Made by a program: the position numbers and the translations under genes. Below the pieces are notes generated by a model, which was given only the letters and a program-made list of their open reading frames with translations, ran no database searches and had not been told where the DNA came from. Below, piece by piece: positions 28,384-37,233 of a stretch of 64,000 nucleotides of DNA. The DNA lies in the NCBI GenBank assembly GCA_963770545.1, contig CAVYQF010000010.1:1-64000 (forward strand), given 5' to 3'. Origin of the DNA: RYN-230 sp963770545. Its GTDB lineage: Bacteria; Actinomycetota; Actinomycetes; Streptosporangiales; Streptosporangiaceae. Position 1 is the first letter of the stretch. Each line of letters opens with the position of its first letter.

Positions 28384-29586
28384 ATGTTGGCCCCGTTCCT
28401 GAAACTCCCGAAAAGGCACCGGAGCAGGCCAGAGGACCTGCCGGGTGTGATGGGGGCTGCCCGGCTGGACCGCAGGACCAAGAACCTGACCAAGCGCCTG
28501 CGGATCGGTGAGATCGCCATCATCGACCACGCGGACCTGGACCGGCTGGGTGCGGAGGTGCTGCTGCGCCAGCAGGTCGGCGCGGTGGTAAACGTGGCGT
28601 CCAGCATCACCGGCCGGTACCCGAACCTCGGCCCCCAGCTGCTGATGGAGGCGGGGGTGCCGCTGCTCGACGAGGTCGGCCCGGACGTGTTCACCAAGGT
28701 CACCGAGGGCACGCTGGTGCGGCTGCAGGGCGACACGCTGTACATCGGCGACGAGGTCGTGGCCAAAGGCCGGATCCAGACGGCCGAGACCGTGGCCACG
28801 GCGATGACCGCCGCCAAGGAAGGCATCGCGGCCCAGCTCCAGGACTTCGCGACGAACACGCTGGAGTACATCAAGGGCGAGGGTGAGGGTGCGCTGCTGA
28901 TCGACGGCATCGCTGCCCCCGAACTACGGACCAAGATCGAAGGGCGGCACGTGCTGGTGGTGGTGCGCGGCAACCAGTTCCGTGAGGATCTTGCGGTGCT
29001 GCGGCCTTACATCCGTGAGTTCAAGCCCGTCATGATGGGGGTGGACGGCGGGGCCGACGCGCTGCTGGAGGCCGGCTACCTGCCTGACGTGATCGTCGGC
29101 GACATGGACTCGGTCACCGACGAGGGATTGCACTGCGGGGCGGAACTCGTGGTGCACGCCTACCCCCAGGATGGCCGGGCTCCTGGCCAGGAGCGGGTCG
29201 AGCGGCTCGGGCTGGCGTCGGTGGTCTGCGCCGCGGGCGGCACCAGCGAGGACGTGGCCCTGCTGATGGCGGACGCGAAGGGCGCCAGCCTCATCGTCGC
29301 CGTGGGCACCCACAACACCCTGGACGAGTTCCTGGACAAGGGCCGCGCCGGGTACGCGAGCACCTGGCTGACCCGGCTGCGGGTCGGCAGCAAGCTGGTG
29401 GACGCCAAGGGAGTGAGCCGGCTCTACCGGCAGCGCATCTCCGGCTGGGCCCTGATGCTCCTGGTGCTGGCCGCCCTCACTACCATCCTGGTGGTCATCC
29501 ACGCCACTCCGGCAGGCCAGATCTTCTTCACGTACCTTGGCGCCCAGTGGGACGGCGTGAAGTACTGGCTCAGCGGATTGTTCTAG
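28384..29586 (+). CDS. steA: SteA-like cell-separation protein with thiamin-pyrophosphokinase-like domain
   Basis: 400 residues. The N-terminal half (LDRRTKNLTKRL..., ADLDRLGAEVLLRQQVGAVVN) is the SteA family region. The middle holds a thiamin-pyrophosphokinase-like motif, GVDGGADALLEAGYLPDVIVGDMDS (about residues 219-243). One membrane helix lies near the C-terminus (WALMLLVLAALTTILVVIHA). In corynebacteria SteA with SteB acts in daughter-cell separation and peptidoglycan hydrolase activation. It starts 137 bases after recN and is followed directly by steB. Confidence 0.88.
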   Translation: MLAPFLKLPKRHRSRPEDLPGVMGAARLDRRTKNLTKRLRIGEIAIIDHADLDRLGAEVLLRQQVGAVVNVASSITGRYPNLGPQLLMEAGVPLLDEVGPDVFTKVTEGTLVRLQGDTLYIGDEVVAKGRIQTAETVATAMTAAKEGIAAQLQDFATNTLEYIKGEGEGALLIDGIAAPELRTKIEGRHVLVVVRGNQFREDLAVLRPYIREFKPVMMGVDGGADALLEAGYLPDVIVGDMDSVTDEGLHCGAELVVHAYPQDGRAPGQERVERLGLASVVCAAGGTSEDVALLMADAKGASLIVAVGTHNTLDEFLDKGRAGYASTWLTRLRVGSKLVDAKGVSRLYRQRISGWALMLLVLAALTTILVVIHATPAGQIFFTYLGAQWDGVKYWLSGLF

Positions 29587-29597
29587 GCCAGCCTCCC

Positions 29598-30656
29598 GTG
29601 ATCGATTTCCGCTACCACCTGGTATCCATCGTCGCCGTCTTCCTGGCGCTCGCGATCGGGATCGTCGTGGGGTCCACCGCGCTCAAGCCGGCCGTGCTCA
29701 CCACGCTGCAGAAGACCGCGACCGCCGAGAAGAAGCGGGTCGACGCGCTGTACGCGCAGAACCGCCAGTATCAGAGCCAGCTGGGGGCGGCCGAGTCCTA
29801 CGCCCAGGCCGGGGAGCACCTGGCCCTGAACGGCCTGCTGGACGGCCAGCGCGTGGTCCTGGTCACCGCGCCGGGCTTCCCCGGCGCGGTCGTCACGGGG
29901 GTCTCGTCCGCGCTGATCCGGGCGGGCGCGACCATGACCGGCGAGGTGCAGCTGCAGAACCAGTTCTTCACCGCCGGCACCCAGTCGGACCTGGACACGC
30001 GGACCCAGCAGCTGACACCGGCCGGGGTCACCCTGCGCAACGGCACGCCGCAGGCCCAGGCCGGGGAGCTGATCGCCAGCGCGATCCTGACCAAGAACGG
30101 CCCCACCCAGCCCCCCGCCGGGGTGGCCGACGCCACCGGCAAATCGATCCTCAACGGCTACGCGGCTGGAGGTTACCTGAGTATCAGCGGGAACCCGGCG
30201 GCTCGTGCCACTCTGGCAGTCGTGATTATCCCGGCCACCCCGCCCGCGGCCAGCAGCTCCAGCAGCGCGAGCCAGACTCTCGTGACCGTGGCGCAGCAGC
30301 TGAACCTGGCCGGCGAGGGCACGGTCGTGGCCGGGCAGCTCAGCGGCTCCGGCCCGGGCAGCGCCATCGACGTGATGCGGTCAGGTGGGCAGGCTGATCA
30401 TTTCAGCAGTGTGGACAATGCGGACACGGAGATCGGCCAGATCGTGACAGCGCAGGCCCTCTATGAGCAGATGACGGCGGGCAAATCGGGCAGCTACGGC
30501 GCGCTGACCAGCGCGAGCGCGGCTGGCCCGAGCCCGGCTCCCACCCCCTCGCCGTCCACGACGGCGACCGCGACCGCGAAGCAGTCCTCGGGTCCGAAAC
30601 GCAGCGGCAAGCGGTCCGCGCAGCCGGACGCCACCGCCTCGGCGAGCGCGCGGTGA
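29598..30656 (+). CDS. steB: SteB/MctB-like membrane-anchored protein
   Basis: 352 residues. It starts MIDFRYHLVSIVAVFLALAIGIVVGST, the hallmark of the MctB/SteB (DUF3186) family: a single N-terminal membrane helix followed by a coiled-coil (ATAEKKRVDALYAQNRQYQSQL) and an extracytoplasmic domain. The mycobacterial member was described as a copper-related outer-membrane protein, the corynebacterial member as SteB in cell separation. The steA neighbour favours the latter role. The C-terminal 45 residues are Ser/Pro/Thr-rich and probably disordered. The GTG at 29598 is chosen because the conserved IDFRYH motif begins there. The stop overlaps the next start (GTGA). Confidence 0.88.
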   Translation: MIDFRYHLVSIVAVFLALAIGIVVGSTALKPAVLTTLQKTATAEKKRVDALYAQNRQYQSQLGAAESYAQAGEHLALNGLLDGQRVVLVTAPGFPGAVVTGVSSALIRAGATMTGEVQLQNQFFTAGTQSDLDTRTQQLTPAGVTLRNGTPQAQAGELIASAILTKNGPTQPPAGVADATGKSILNGYAAGGYLSISGNPAARATLAVVIIPATPPAASSSSSASQTLVTVAQQLNLAGEGTVVAGQLSGSGPGSAIDVMRSGGQADHFSSVDNADTEIGQIVTAQALYEQMTAGKSGSYGALTSASAAGPSPAPTPSPSTTATATAKQSSGPKRSGKRSAQPDATASASAR

Positions 30657-31672
30657 GCCGGCGGCGCGGACCGCGCGGCGCCGCCGGGAGCCTGATCGGC
30701 ACCAGCCTGATCGGTACCGTCCTGGCGGCCGCCGGGGCCCGGGGCGCGTACGCACTGCTCAGATCCCGCCCGCCGGGCGGGACCGCGGCGTGGACCCGGA
30801 CCAACCACCGCGGTGAGCCGGTCACCCTGCTCGAAGGTCCTGCCGCCGCCACCGGAGCCGCGCTCGCAGCCGCGCTTACCCCCGGCCTCCCGGTCCGGAC
30901 CCGGGCCGCGCTGGTGACCGCCGCCGCCGGCGCCGGAGCCTTCGGCGGCTATGACGATCTCGCGGGCAGCGGGGACCGCCGCGGTTTCCGCGGCCACCTG
31001 GGGGCCCTGGCCCACGGGGAGGTGACCACCGGCGCGGTCAAGATTGGCGGCATCGGCGCGGCCGGCCTGGCCGCGGGTGCCCTGCTGGGGGGCGGCCCGC
31101 TGGACGTGGCCGTGAACGCCGGCCTGATCGCGGGCGGCGCTAACCTGCTCAACCTGTTTGATCTGCGGCCCGGGCGCGCCGTCAAGGTCGCGGCGCTGGC
31201 CGGCGGGCTGATCGCCGTCACCGGGCGGTCTGCAGACCGGCCAGTATCAGGGGCCACGCTGGCCGGCCTTCCGCTGGGTGCCGCTCTCGCGCTCGTGCAC
31301 GAGGACCTCGGGGAACGAGCCATGCTGGGTGACGCCGGGGCCAACGCCCTCGGAGCCATGCTCGGCGCCGCGACCGCCGGGAGCATGCCGCGGTCCGGCC
31401 GGGTCGCCGTGCTGGCCGGCATCGTCGTGCTCACCGCGGTCAGTGAGAAGGTCAGCTTTACCAAGGTCATCCAGCGGACACCACCGCTGCACTGGCTCGA
31501 CATGCTGGGCCGCCGTCCCATGGCGGCCCCCGCGGGCGGGTCACCGGCCGCCGACCGGGATCTGGATCGGATTGGTGCTGACGGCGCTGGTGCTGACGGC
31601 GCGGGCCCCGCAGGCACCGGCACGGCTACGCATCAGCCGGTCACGCCGGGGACGTCAGCCAGCCCCCCGTGA
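30653..31672 (+). CDS. MraY/WecA-like phosphoglycosyl transferase family membrane protein
   Basis: 339 residues with about ten hydrophobic segments. Three features of polyprenyl-phosphate glycosyl-1-phosphate transferases are kept: the paired acid GGYDDLAG (about residue 103), the NLLNLFDLRPGRA motif (NxxNxxD) near 163, and MLGDAGANALGAMLG near 223. It is shorter and more divergent than MraY, so it is not the lipid I synthase itself. The cytoplasmic tail is Ala/Gly-rich. It overlaps steB upstream and the MurJ-like gene downstream by 4 bases each. Likely role: first step of a lipid-linked glycan, substrate unknown. Confidence 0.8.
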   Translation: MSRRRGPRGAAGSLIGTSLIGTVLAAAGARGAYALLRSRPPGGTAAWTRTNHRGEPVTLLEGPAAATGAALAAALTPGLPVRTRAALVTAAAGAGAFGGYDDLAGSGDRRGFRGHLGALAHGEVTTGAVKIGGIGAAGLAAGALLGGGPLDVAVNAGLIAGGANLLNLFDLRPGRAVKVAALAGGLIAVTGRSADRPVSGATLAGLPLGAALALVHEDLGERAMLGDAGANALGAMLGAATAGSMPRSGRVAVLAGIVVLTAVSEKVSFTKVIQRTPPLHWLDMLGRRPMAAPAGGSPAADRDLDRIGADGAGADGAGPAGTGTATHQPVTPGTSASPP

Positions 31673-33423
31673 CCGGGGCGCAGGAAACGGCGACCGAGGC
31701 CGCCCGGGCGCAGGACCTAGGCGGGGAGCAGACCGGCGGCGGGATCGGCCGGGCCGCCGTCCTGATCGGCGCGATCACCATCGTGTCGAACATCGTGGGC
31801 TTCGGCCGCCAGCTGGTGTTCGCGCACACCGTGTCCGCGACCTGCCTGGGCACCGCGTACGCGACCGCGAACCAGGTACCGAACATCATCTACGACATCG
31901 TCCTGGGCGGCGCCCTGGCCAGCGTCGTGATCCCGGTGCTCGCCGGCCCGGCGGCCCTCCGGTTCGGCGAGCGCCCCGGTCCCCGGGCAGGCGCCCAGGC
32001 CGGGGCCCGCACCGGAACCCGGGCCAGCGTGGAAGGTCAGGCGGGCGCCGAAACCCAGGCCAGCCAGATCGCGTCCGCGATGCTGTCCTGGACCGTCCTG
32101 CTGCTGGTCCCGGTGAGCGTGATCGTCGCTGTGGCGGCGGGCCCGCTGGCCACGCTGCTGCTCGCGGGCGCGCCGCGCTGCGCCCACGCGGCCATCGTCG
32201 GGGTCAGCAGCCGGATGCTGGTGGTGTTCGCCCCGCAGATCCTGCTCTACGGCCTGGCCGTGGTGCTGTACGGGATCCTGCAGGCGCACCGGCGGTTCAC
32301 CGCGCCCGCTCTGGCACCCGTCCTGTCCAGCCTGGTGGTCATCTCCGCTTACCTGGCGTTCGTCCCGCTCAGCCAGGGGTACCGGGTGCTGGCCGGGCTG
32401 CCCCGGCCGGCCGAGCTGATGCTGTCCGTCGGCACCACGGCGGGGGTGGCGGCACTGGCCCTGACCGCGCTGGTCCCGGCGCTGCGGCTGCGGCTGCGGC
32501 TGCGGCCCACGCTGCGTTTCCCGGCCGGGGTGGCCCCCCGGATCCGCGGCCTGGCCGCGGTGGGGCTGATCACGCTGATCGCCCAGGACGCCTCGGTGGT
32601 CGCGGTCATGGTGCTGGCTAATGGCCAGGAGGGTCAGGGCGCACTGGTCTTGTACAACTTCGGCTGGCAGATGTTCTTCGTGCCGTACGCGGTGCTCGCG
32701 GTGCCCATCGCCACGACCGCGTTCCCGGTCCTGGCCGCCGCCGAGGGCGCGCGCTTCGATGAGACGGCGGCGGCCTCCACCCGGGCGATCATGCTGGTCT
32801 CCTGGCTGGGCGCCGCCCTGCTGGCCGGCGCTGCGGTCCCCGCGGCCAGGCTGTTCACGCACAATCCGGGGGATGCCCGCCAGCTGGCGTACACATTCGC
32901 CGCGTTCGCGCCGGGGCTGATCGGCTACGGCCTGTCGACTCACCTGTCCCGCGTGCTGTTCGCCGACGCCCGGACCCGGGCGGCGGCCGTGGCCCTGGTG
33001 GCCGGCTGGCTGCTGGTGATCGTCGCGGACGTGGTCGCGGTCCTGCTGGTGCCGGACTGGTGGGTGGTGCCCGTACTGGGCCTGGGTAACACGATCGGGC
33101 TGACCGTGTCCGGCCTGGCGCTGCTGGGCATGGTGCGCCGGGTGCGGGGCCGGGCCGCGCTGCGCGGCACCGCCCGCGCGGCCCTGGCCGGGCTGGCGGC
33201 GGCGGTGGCCGGGGCGGCTGCCGGGGCCGCCCTGTCGTCCGTCCTGCCCGCCAGGGGCTTCGTGCCCAACGCCGGTCTCGCGCTCCTGGCGTGCGGCTGC
33301 GTGACGCTGGTGTTCGGCGGAGCGGCGCTCGCGCTGGATGGCGGGGATCTGCGTGCGGTGCTGGCCCGGGGGCGCGGCATGCTGCCGGGATCCCGGTTGA
33401 CCGGACGGAAGTCACCGTCATGA
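31669..33423 (+). CDS. MurJ/MviN-like lipid-linked glycan flippase
   Basis: 584 residues with roughly 13-14 hydrophobic segments. The N-terminal signature is SNIVGFGRQLVFAHTVSATCLGTAYATANQVPNIIYDIVLGGALASVVIPVL, including the Arg of GFGR used by the MOP-family flippases. A short Ala/Gly-rich loop near residues 105-125 is variable. There is no pseudokinase domain as in mycobacterial MviN. The GTGA overlap with the preceding transferase and the ATGA overlap with the following glycosyltransferase make it part of a tightly coupled set. Probably flips a polyprenyl-linked glycan; it may be a paralogue of the essential MurJ. Confidence 0.85.
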   Translation: MTGAQETATEAARAQDLGGEQTGGGIGRAAVLIGAITIVSNIVGFGRQLVFAHTVSATCLGTAYATANQVPNIIYDIVLGGALASVVIPVLAGPAALRFGERPGPRAGAQAGARTGTRASVEGQAGAETQASQIASAMLSWTVLLLVPVSVIVAVAAGPLATLLLAGAPRCAHAAIVGVSSRMLVVFAPQILLYGLAVVLYGILQAHRRFTAPALAPVLSSLVVISAYLAFVPLSQGYRVLAGLPRPAELMLSVGTTAGVAALALTALVPALRLRLRLRPTLRFPAGVAPRIRGLAAVGLITLIAQDASVVAVMVLANGQEGQGALVLYNFGWQMFFVPYAVLAVPIATTAFPVLAAAEGARFDETAAASTRAIMLVSWLGAALLAGAAVPAARLFTHNPGDARQLAYTFAAFAPGLIGYGLSTHLSRVLFADARTRAAAVALVAGWLLVIVADVVAVLLVPDWWVVPVLGLGNTIGLTVSGLALLGMVRRVRGRAALRGTARAALAGLAAAVAGAAAGAALSSVLPARGFVPNAGLALLACGCVTLVFGGAALALDGGDLRAVLARGRGMLPGSRLTGRKSPS

Positions 33424-34610
33424 CCAGGCCCGGGACCGGAGCCCCGGCCGGGCTGCGGCTCAGCTACCTGCTCGGCACTACGGCCGGGGGGACAGGGCGG
33501 CACGTGGCGATGCTGGCCGGCGGCTGCGCCGCCCGGGGCGCCACGGTCCACGTGTACGGGCCCGCCGCTACCGAAGCGGGGCTCTCGCGGGCCGGCGACG
33601 CGCAGCCGGGGTGGGACTTCAGCGTGGTCGATATCGCAGACGGGCCCCGCCCGGCCCGGGACCTGGCCGCCCTCGCCCGGGTGCGGCGGCTGGTGGCCCG
33701 CGATACCCCCGACGTGCTGCACGCGCACGGGCTCCGGGCGGGTGCGCTCGCGGCCCTGGCCCTGGCCGTGCCGGGAATCCCGCGGACCAGGCTGGCCGTG
33801 ACGGTGCACAACGCCCCGCCCGCAAGCGGGCCGGCCGCCGCCGTCTACGCGGGGCTGGAACTGATCGTGGCCCGCCGGGCAGACGCGGTGCTCACCGTGG
33901 CTGGCGATCTGGCCGCCCGGATGCGCCGTCGCGGGGCCCGGCTGGCCGGACGGGCCCTCGTGCCCGCCCCCGCCACCCCGGCCGCGTCTCCCGCCGAGAT
34001 AGCGGCGCTGCGCCGCGAATTCGTGGGCGATGAATCCTCCGCGGATACTGCATCCGGAGGCCGGGAGCCTGGGCGGCGGGGGATCGTTCTCGGGGTGGGC
34101 CGGCTGGCCACGCAGAAAGGTTTCGGCACGCTCATCCGGGCCGCGCAGTGGTGGCAGCGGCGGCCGGTGGTTCCGCTGGTGATCATTGCCGGGGACGGGC
34201 CGCTGGACGCGGAACTCCATCACCAGGCGGCAATGGCCGGGGTGGCGGTCCGGTTCCTCGGCCCGCGCCGCGACGTGCCGGCCCTCCTGGGTGCCGCCGA
34301 TGTGGTGGTCGTCCCGAGCACCTGGGAGGGGCAGCCGCTCATCGTGCAGGAGGCCCTGCGCGCGGGCCGCCCCCTGGTGGCCACCCGGGTCGGCGGGACG
34401 GCCGACCTTACCGGCGACGACGGCGCAGTGCTCGTCCCTCCCGGCGACCCGGTGGCGCTGGCCACCGCGGTCACCCGGATCCTGGACGACCCGGAGGCTG
34501 CGGCCGGTCTGACCGCGGCAGCCCGGGCCCGCGCCGCCCTGCTGCCCACCGAGACGGCCGCGGTGGACCAGGTGCTTGGCGTCTACACGGCGATGATCAC
34601 CAGGCTGTGA
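33420..34610 (+). CDS. GT4-family (GT-B) glycosyltransferase
   Basis: 396 residues. The N-terminal Rossmann half has YLLGTTAGGTGRHVAMLAGG and DVLHAHGLRAG. The C-terminal half has GVGRLATQKGFGTLIRAA, VIIAGDGPLDAEL and the EX7E-type motif STWEGQPLIVQEALRAGRPLVATRVGGTADL. These place it in family GT4, a cytoplasmic enzyme using nucleotide sugars. The ATG at 33420 overlaps the flippase stop (ATGA). It closes the steA-steB envelope run. Sugar and acceptor unknown. Confidence 0.9.
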   Translation: MTRPGTGAPAGLRLSYLLGTTAGGTGRHVAMLAGGCAARGATVHVYGPAATEAGLSRAGDAQPGWDFSVVDIADGPRPARDLAALARVRRLVARDTPDVLHAHGLRAGALAALALAVPGIPRTRLAVTVHNAPPASGPAAAVYAGLELIVARRADAVLTVAGDLAARMRRRGARLAGRALVPAPATPAASPAEIAALRREFVGDESSADTASGGREPGRRGIVLGVGRLATQKGFGTLIRAAQWWQRRPVVPLVIIAGDGPLDAELHHQAAMAGVAVRFLGPRRDVPALLGAADVVVVPSTWEGQPLIVQEALRAGRPLVATRVGGTADLTGDDGAVLVPPGDPVALATAVTRILDDPEAAAGLTAAARARAALLPTETAAVDQVLGVYTAMITRL

Positions 34611-34694
34611 ATGGGCTGCCCGTAACGGTACGCGGCGATATCCAGACGTTACCGGGAGCCGATATACACGCATGGTGAGCTTTTCCAGAGCTAC

Positions 34695-34715
34695 TGAACA
34701 GTACGTATTTGTTCA
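34695..34715. promoter_or_regulatory. TGAACA-N9-TGTTCA dyad in an A/T-richer intergenic region
   Basis: Perfect 6-bp arms (34695-34700 and 34710-34715) with a 9-base spacer, about 100 bases upstream of the next gene. The surrounding 34640-34790 is clearly less GC-rich than its neighbours. The spacing does not fit the LexA box (GAAC-N4-GTTC). A repressor or activator site is possible but no family can be assigned. Confidence 0.35.
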
Positions 34716-34814
34716 CTAGCAATCTGCTATTCCGGTTGAAATCGTCTGCAAGAGTGTGCTCGGCTGTGTGATCGGGCTTGGTCTGACTTCTTTCCGGCCT
34801 GGTGGGGGACGCGC

Positions 34815-36233
34815 GTGCAACCGCAATTCCGGCGGCTGAAATCAGCTGGGCCAGTGCCCGGTGATTTCGGGCTGCACGGACGGTCCGATGGTCTCCCCAC
34901 CCGGACCACCAGCCGGTCAGCCCGCGACTTCAGCGCCGACGTTTCCCAGGACGCCGTGATCTTGTCCGAGCAGGATCTGGCCGCCGCGCAGGAAGCGGTC
35001 CGGCTGGACCGGGAGGACCGGGAGGACGAGCGCCGCGCCGCGGCAGCCGGCTTGGCCGGTCTAGCCGGGACGGGCTCACCCGGGCCGGGGATACCCGGTC
35101 AAAGCGAACCGCCAGCTGCTCCGCCGCCTGCCGGCCCGCAGCCTGGAAGGCCGCCCGCCGTGCGCCCGGACCCCAGTGCCCCCGGTCCGCGCGACCACAC
35201 GCCGGTCGGCCCAGGTGGTGGCGGGCCGCCCCGGGCGTCGTCGTCTCCACCGTCGTGGGGCACGGTATTGCTCACCACCGTGCGACTGTGGGTGCAGCGC
35301 CACTGGCCCGCTCGGGCCCGGTGGCGGGTGCTGACCGTGCTGGTCCTGGCCGCCGTGGTGTTCGGCGCGGGCGCCATCACCATCGCGCTGACCCGGAGCC
35401 CGGCCGGGTCCGGGCCCAGTCGCGGGGCCCAGGCCGGGAAGAGCCGAACCCAGGCTGGGCCCGGCGGGACGCCCACCCCAGCGGCCATCCGGGCCGCAGC
35501 GGCGGCCCGGGCAGCGGCGGCGGTCTGGATCGCCGGCCAGATATCGGGCGACGCGATCGTGTCGTGTGACCCGCAGATGTGCGGGGTACTGGAGGCCCAC
35601 AGGTTCCCGGCGGCGCGGCTGCTTCCGCTCGGCGGCAGCAATCCCGACCCGCTCGGCAGCGACCTGATCGTGTCCACAGCGGCCGTGCGCAGCGAGTTCG
35701 GCGCCCGGCTGGCGGGCGTGTACGCGCCGGTCGTGCTGGCCAGTTTCGGCACCGGCATCGCGCAGACGGCGGTGCGGGTGGTCGCATCCGACGGGAGCGC
35801 CGCCTACCGGCGCGGCCTGCGGACCGACGTGGCGGCCCGGGCTGGTGCAGGCCGCCAGCTGCTGCAGAACCCGCGGCTGCATCCCTCCGCGACAGCGCGC
35901 CGGGCGCTGGCCGCCGGGCAGGTCGATTCGCGGCTGCTGACCGTGTTCGCCGCGCTGGCCACCATGTACCGGGTGCAGGTGGTCGATTTCCCCGCGACCG
36001 CTCCCGGGGCGAGCCCGGGTATGCCGCTCCGGGCCGCGGATATCGCGCCAGCCGCCGGCCCGGGGACCCGGCAGCGGCCCACCACGATGGCCTCGCTGGC
36101 CAGCTACCTGCGCCATCAGCTGTCCCCGTACCAGCCTGAGCGCATCACCGTCGTCCGGCTGGCCAACCGCAAGCCGGTCCTGCGCGTCGACTATGGCGTA
36201 CCCAGTCCTCTCGGATTGCTCGGGAAAGGCTGA
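34815..36233 (+). CDS. Single-pass membrane protein of unknown function
   Basis: 472 residues. The cytoplasmic N-terminal ~170 residues are Pro/Gly/Ala-rich with a charged patch (QEAVRLDREDREDERRAA). One membrane helix follows (WRVLTVLVLAAVVFGAGAITIAL, about 173-195). The extracytoplasmic ~270 residues include AVWIAGQISGDAIVSCDPQMCGVLEAHRF, with two Cys that could form a disulfide, and LGSDLIVSTAAVRSEFG. I do not recognise a characterised family; similar anchored proteins occur in other actinobacteria. The GTG at 34815 follows GTGGGGGA. The DUF4397 gene starts 91 bases downstream. Confidence 0.7.
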   Translation: MQPQFRRLKSAGPVPGDFGLHGRSDGLPTRTTSRSARDFSADVSQDAVILSEQDLAAAQEAVRLDREDREDERRAAAAGLAGLAGTGSPGPGIPGQSEPPAAPPPAGPQPGRPPAVRPDPSAPGPRDHTPVGPGGGGPPRASSSPPSWGTVLLTTVRLWVQRHWPARARWRVLTVLVLAAVVFGAGAITIALTRSPAGSGPSRGAQAGKSRTQAGPGGTPTPAAIRAAAAARAAAAVWIAGQISGDAIVSCDPQMCGVLEAHRFPAARLLPLGGSNPDPLGSDLIVSTAAVRSEFGARLAGVYAPVVLASFGTGIAQTAVRVVASDGSAAYRRGLRTDVAARAGAGRQLLQNPRLHPSATARRALAAGQVDSRLLTVFAALATMYRVQVVDFPATAPGASPGMPLRAADIAPAAGPGTRQRPTTMASLASYLRHQLSPYQPERITVVRLANRKPVLRVDYGVPSPLGLLGKG

Positions 36234-36324
36234 CTAGCCCGAATCCAACCCTCAACACACGCATCGTTAACGCTGGATGGTTCACATCCTGGGAGTGGGA
36301 GTACACGATGGTACGGATTTCACT

Positions 36325-37233
36325 ATGACCCGAGCCAGCGCTCGGGGTCGCGCGCGGACCGGCCTGCTTCGCCGCCGGCTGTCCGGACTGGCCCTGGTGG
36401 CCAGCGGGGCCCTGATCGCGCTCACCGCGGCGGCCGGGCCGGCCGCCGCCGCTACCGCCCATACCCCGGCCTCGTCGGGAGATGGCTGGGTCCGGCTGGC
36501 GCACCTGTCCCCGAACACCCCGCCGGTCGACGTCTACCTGTACAGCTACGGCAAGCCTAACGCGATGATCGTGCTGCATCACGTCAGCTACGGCACCGTC
36601 TCGCCGTACGAGCAGGTCCCGCACGGAGAGTACACGGTGGCCATGCGCGGGGTCGGCGCGTCACCCTCGTCCACCCCGGTGCTGTCCAACAACCTGATGG
36701 TGCATCCCGGGCACGCTTACACCGTGGCCGGGATGGGGCCGTACAAGGCGCTGCGGCTCCAAGTCCTCGATGACCGGCTGACCACGCCCAAGGGCAAGTC
36801 AGAGGTCCGGGTCATCCAGGCGTCGCTGAAACAGCATCACGTCACCGTCACGGCCGGGCACGTCACGCTGGCCGACAACCTTCCGTTCTCCAACGTCACC
36901 AGCTACGGGACCGCCAAGCCTGGCACCTGGATGGTTCACGCCAAGGGCGGTACCGAGTCCTGGTCGGGTCGCGTTCCGCTGACCCCGGGCACAATCCACA
37001 CCCTGGTCGTGCTGGATTCGTCCAGCGGCCTGAACGTCACCGACCTGATGGACGCCGCGGGCAGCTCGGTCATGCCCAACGGTGGCGCGGCCACCGGCTT
37101 CGGCGGCACCGCCCCGGCGCCCGCATCCTCCCCGCTGCCCTGGCTGGCCGCCCTGGTCGCGGGGGCGCTGCTCGCCCTGGCCGGTGGTTACCGGCTCCGC
37201 CGGGTCAGGGCCGCGGCCCGGCACGCCCGTTGA
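36325..37233 (+). CDS. Secreted DUF4397 domain protein with C-terminal membrane anchor
   Basis: 302 residues. A signal peptide (basic RGRARTGLLRRRLSGLALVASGALIALTAAAGPAAAATA) precedes a DUF4397 domain (WVRLAHLSPNTPPVDVYLYSYGKPN..., VRVIQASLKQHHVTVTAGHVTLADNLPFSNVTSYGT). A C-terminal hydrophobic helix plus RRVRAAARHAR tail resembles a sorting-signal architecture, but no LPxTG is present; the only nearby candidate is SPLPW. The ATG at 36325 fits the signal peptide; ATG 36277 is an in-frame alternative. The stop overlaps the sortase start, which suggests a functional pair. Confidence 0.82.
   Translation: MTRASARGRARTGLLRRRLSGLALVASGALIALTAAAGPAAAATAHTPASSGDGWVRLAHLSPNTPPVDVYLYSYGKPNAMIVLHHVSYGTVSPYEQVPHGEYTVAMRGVGASPSSTPVLSNNLMVHPGHAYTVAGMGPYKALRLQVLDDRLTTPKGKSEVRVIQASLKQHHVTVTAGHVTLADNLPFSNVTSYGTAKPGTWMVHAKGGTESWSGRVPLTPGTIHTLVVLDSSSGLNVTDLMDAAGSSVMPNGGAATGFGGTAPAPASSPLPWLAALVAGALLALAGGYRLRRVRAAARHAR

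Noticed and set aside
34695..34715. LexA (SOS) box
   Set aside because: The dyad TGAACA-N9-TGTTCA has the wrong spacer; LexA boxes need GAAC-N4-GTTC.
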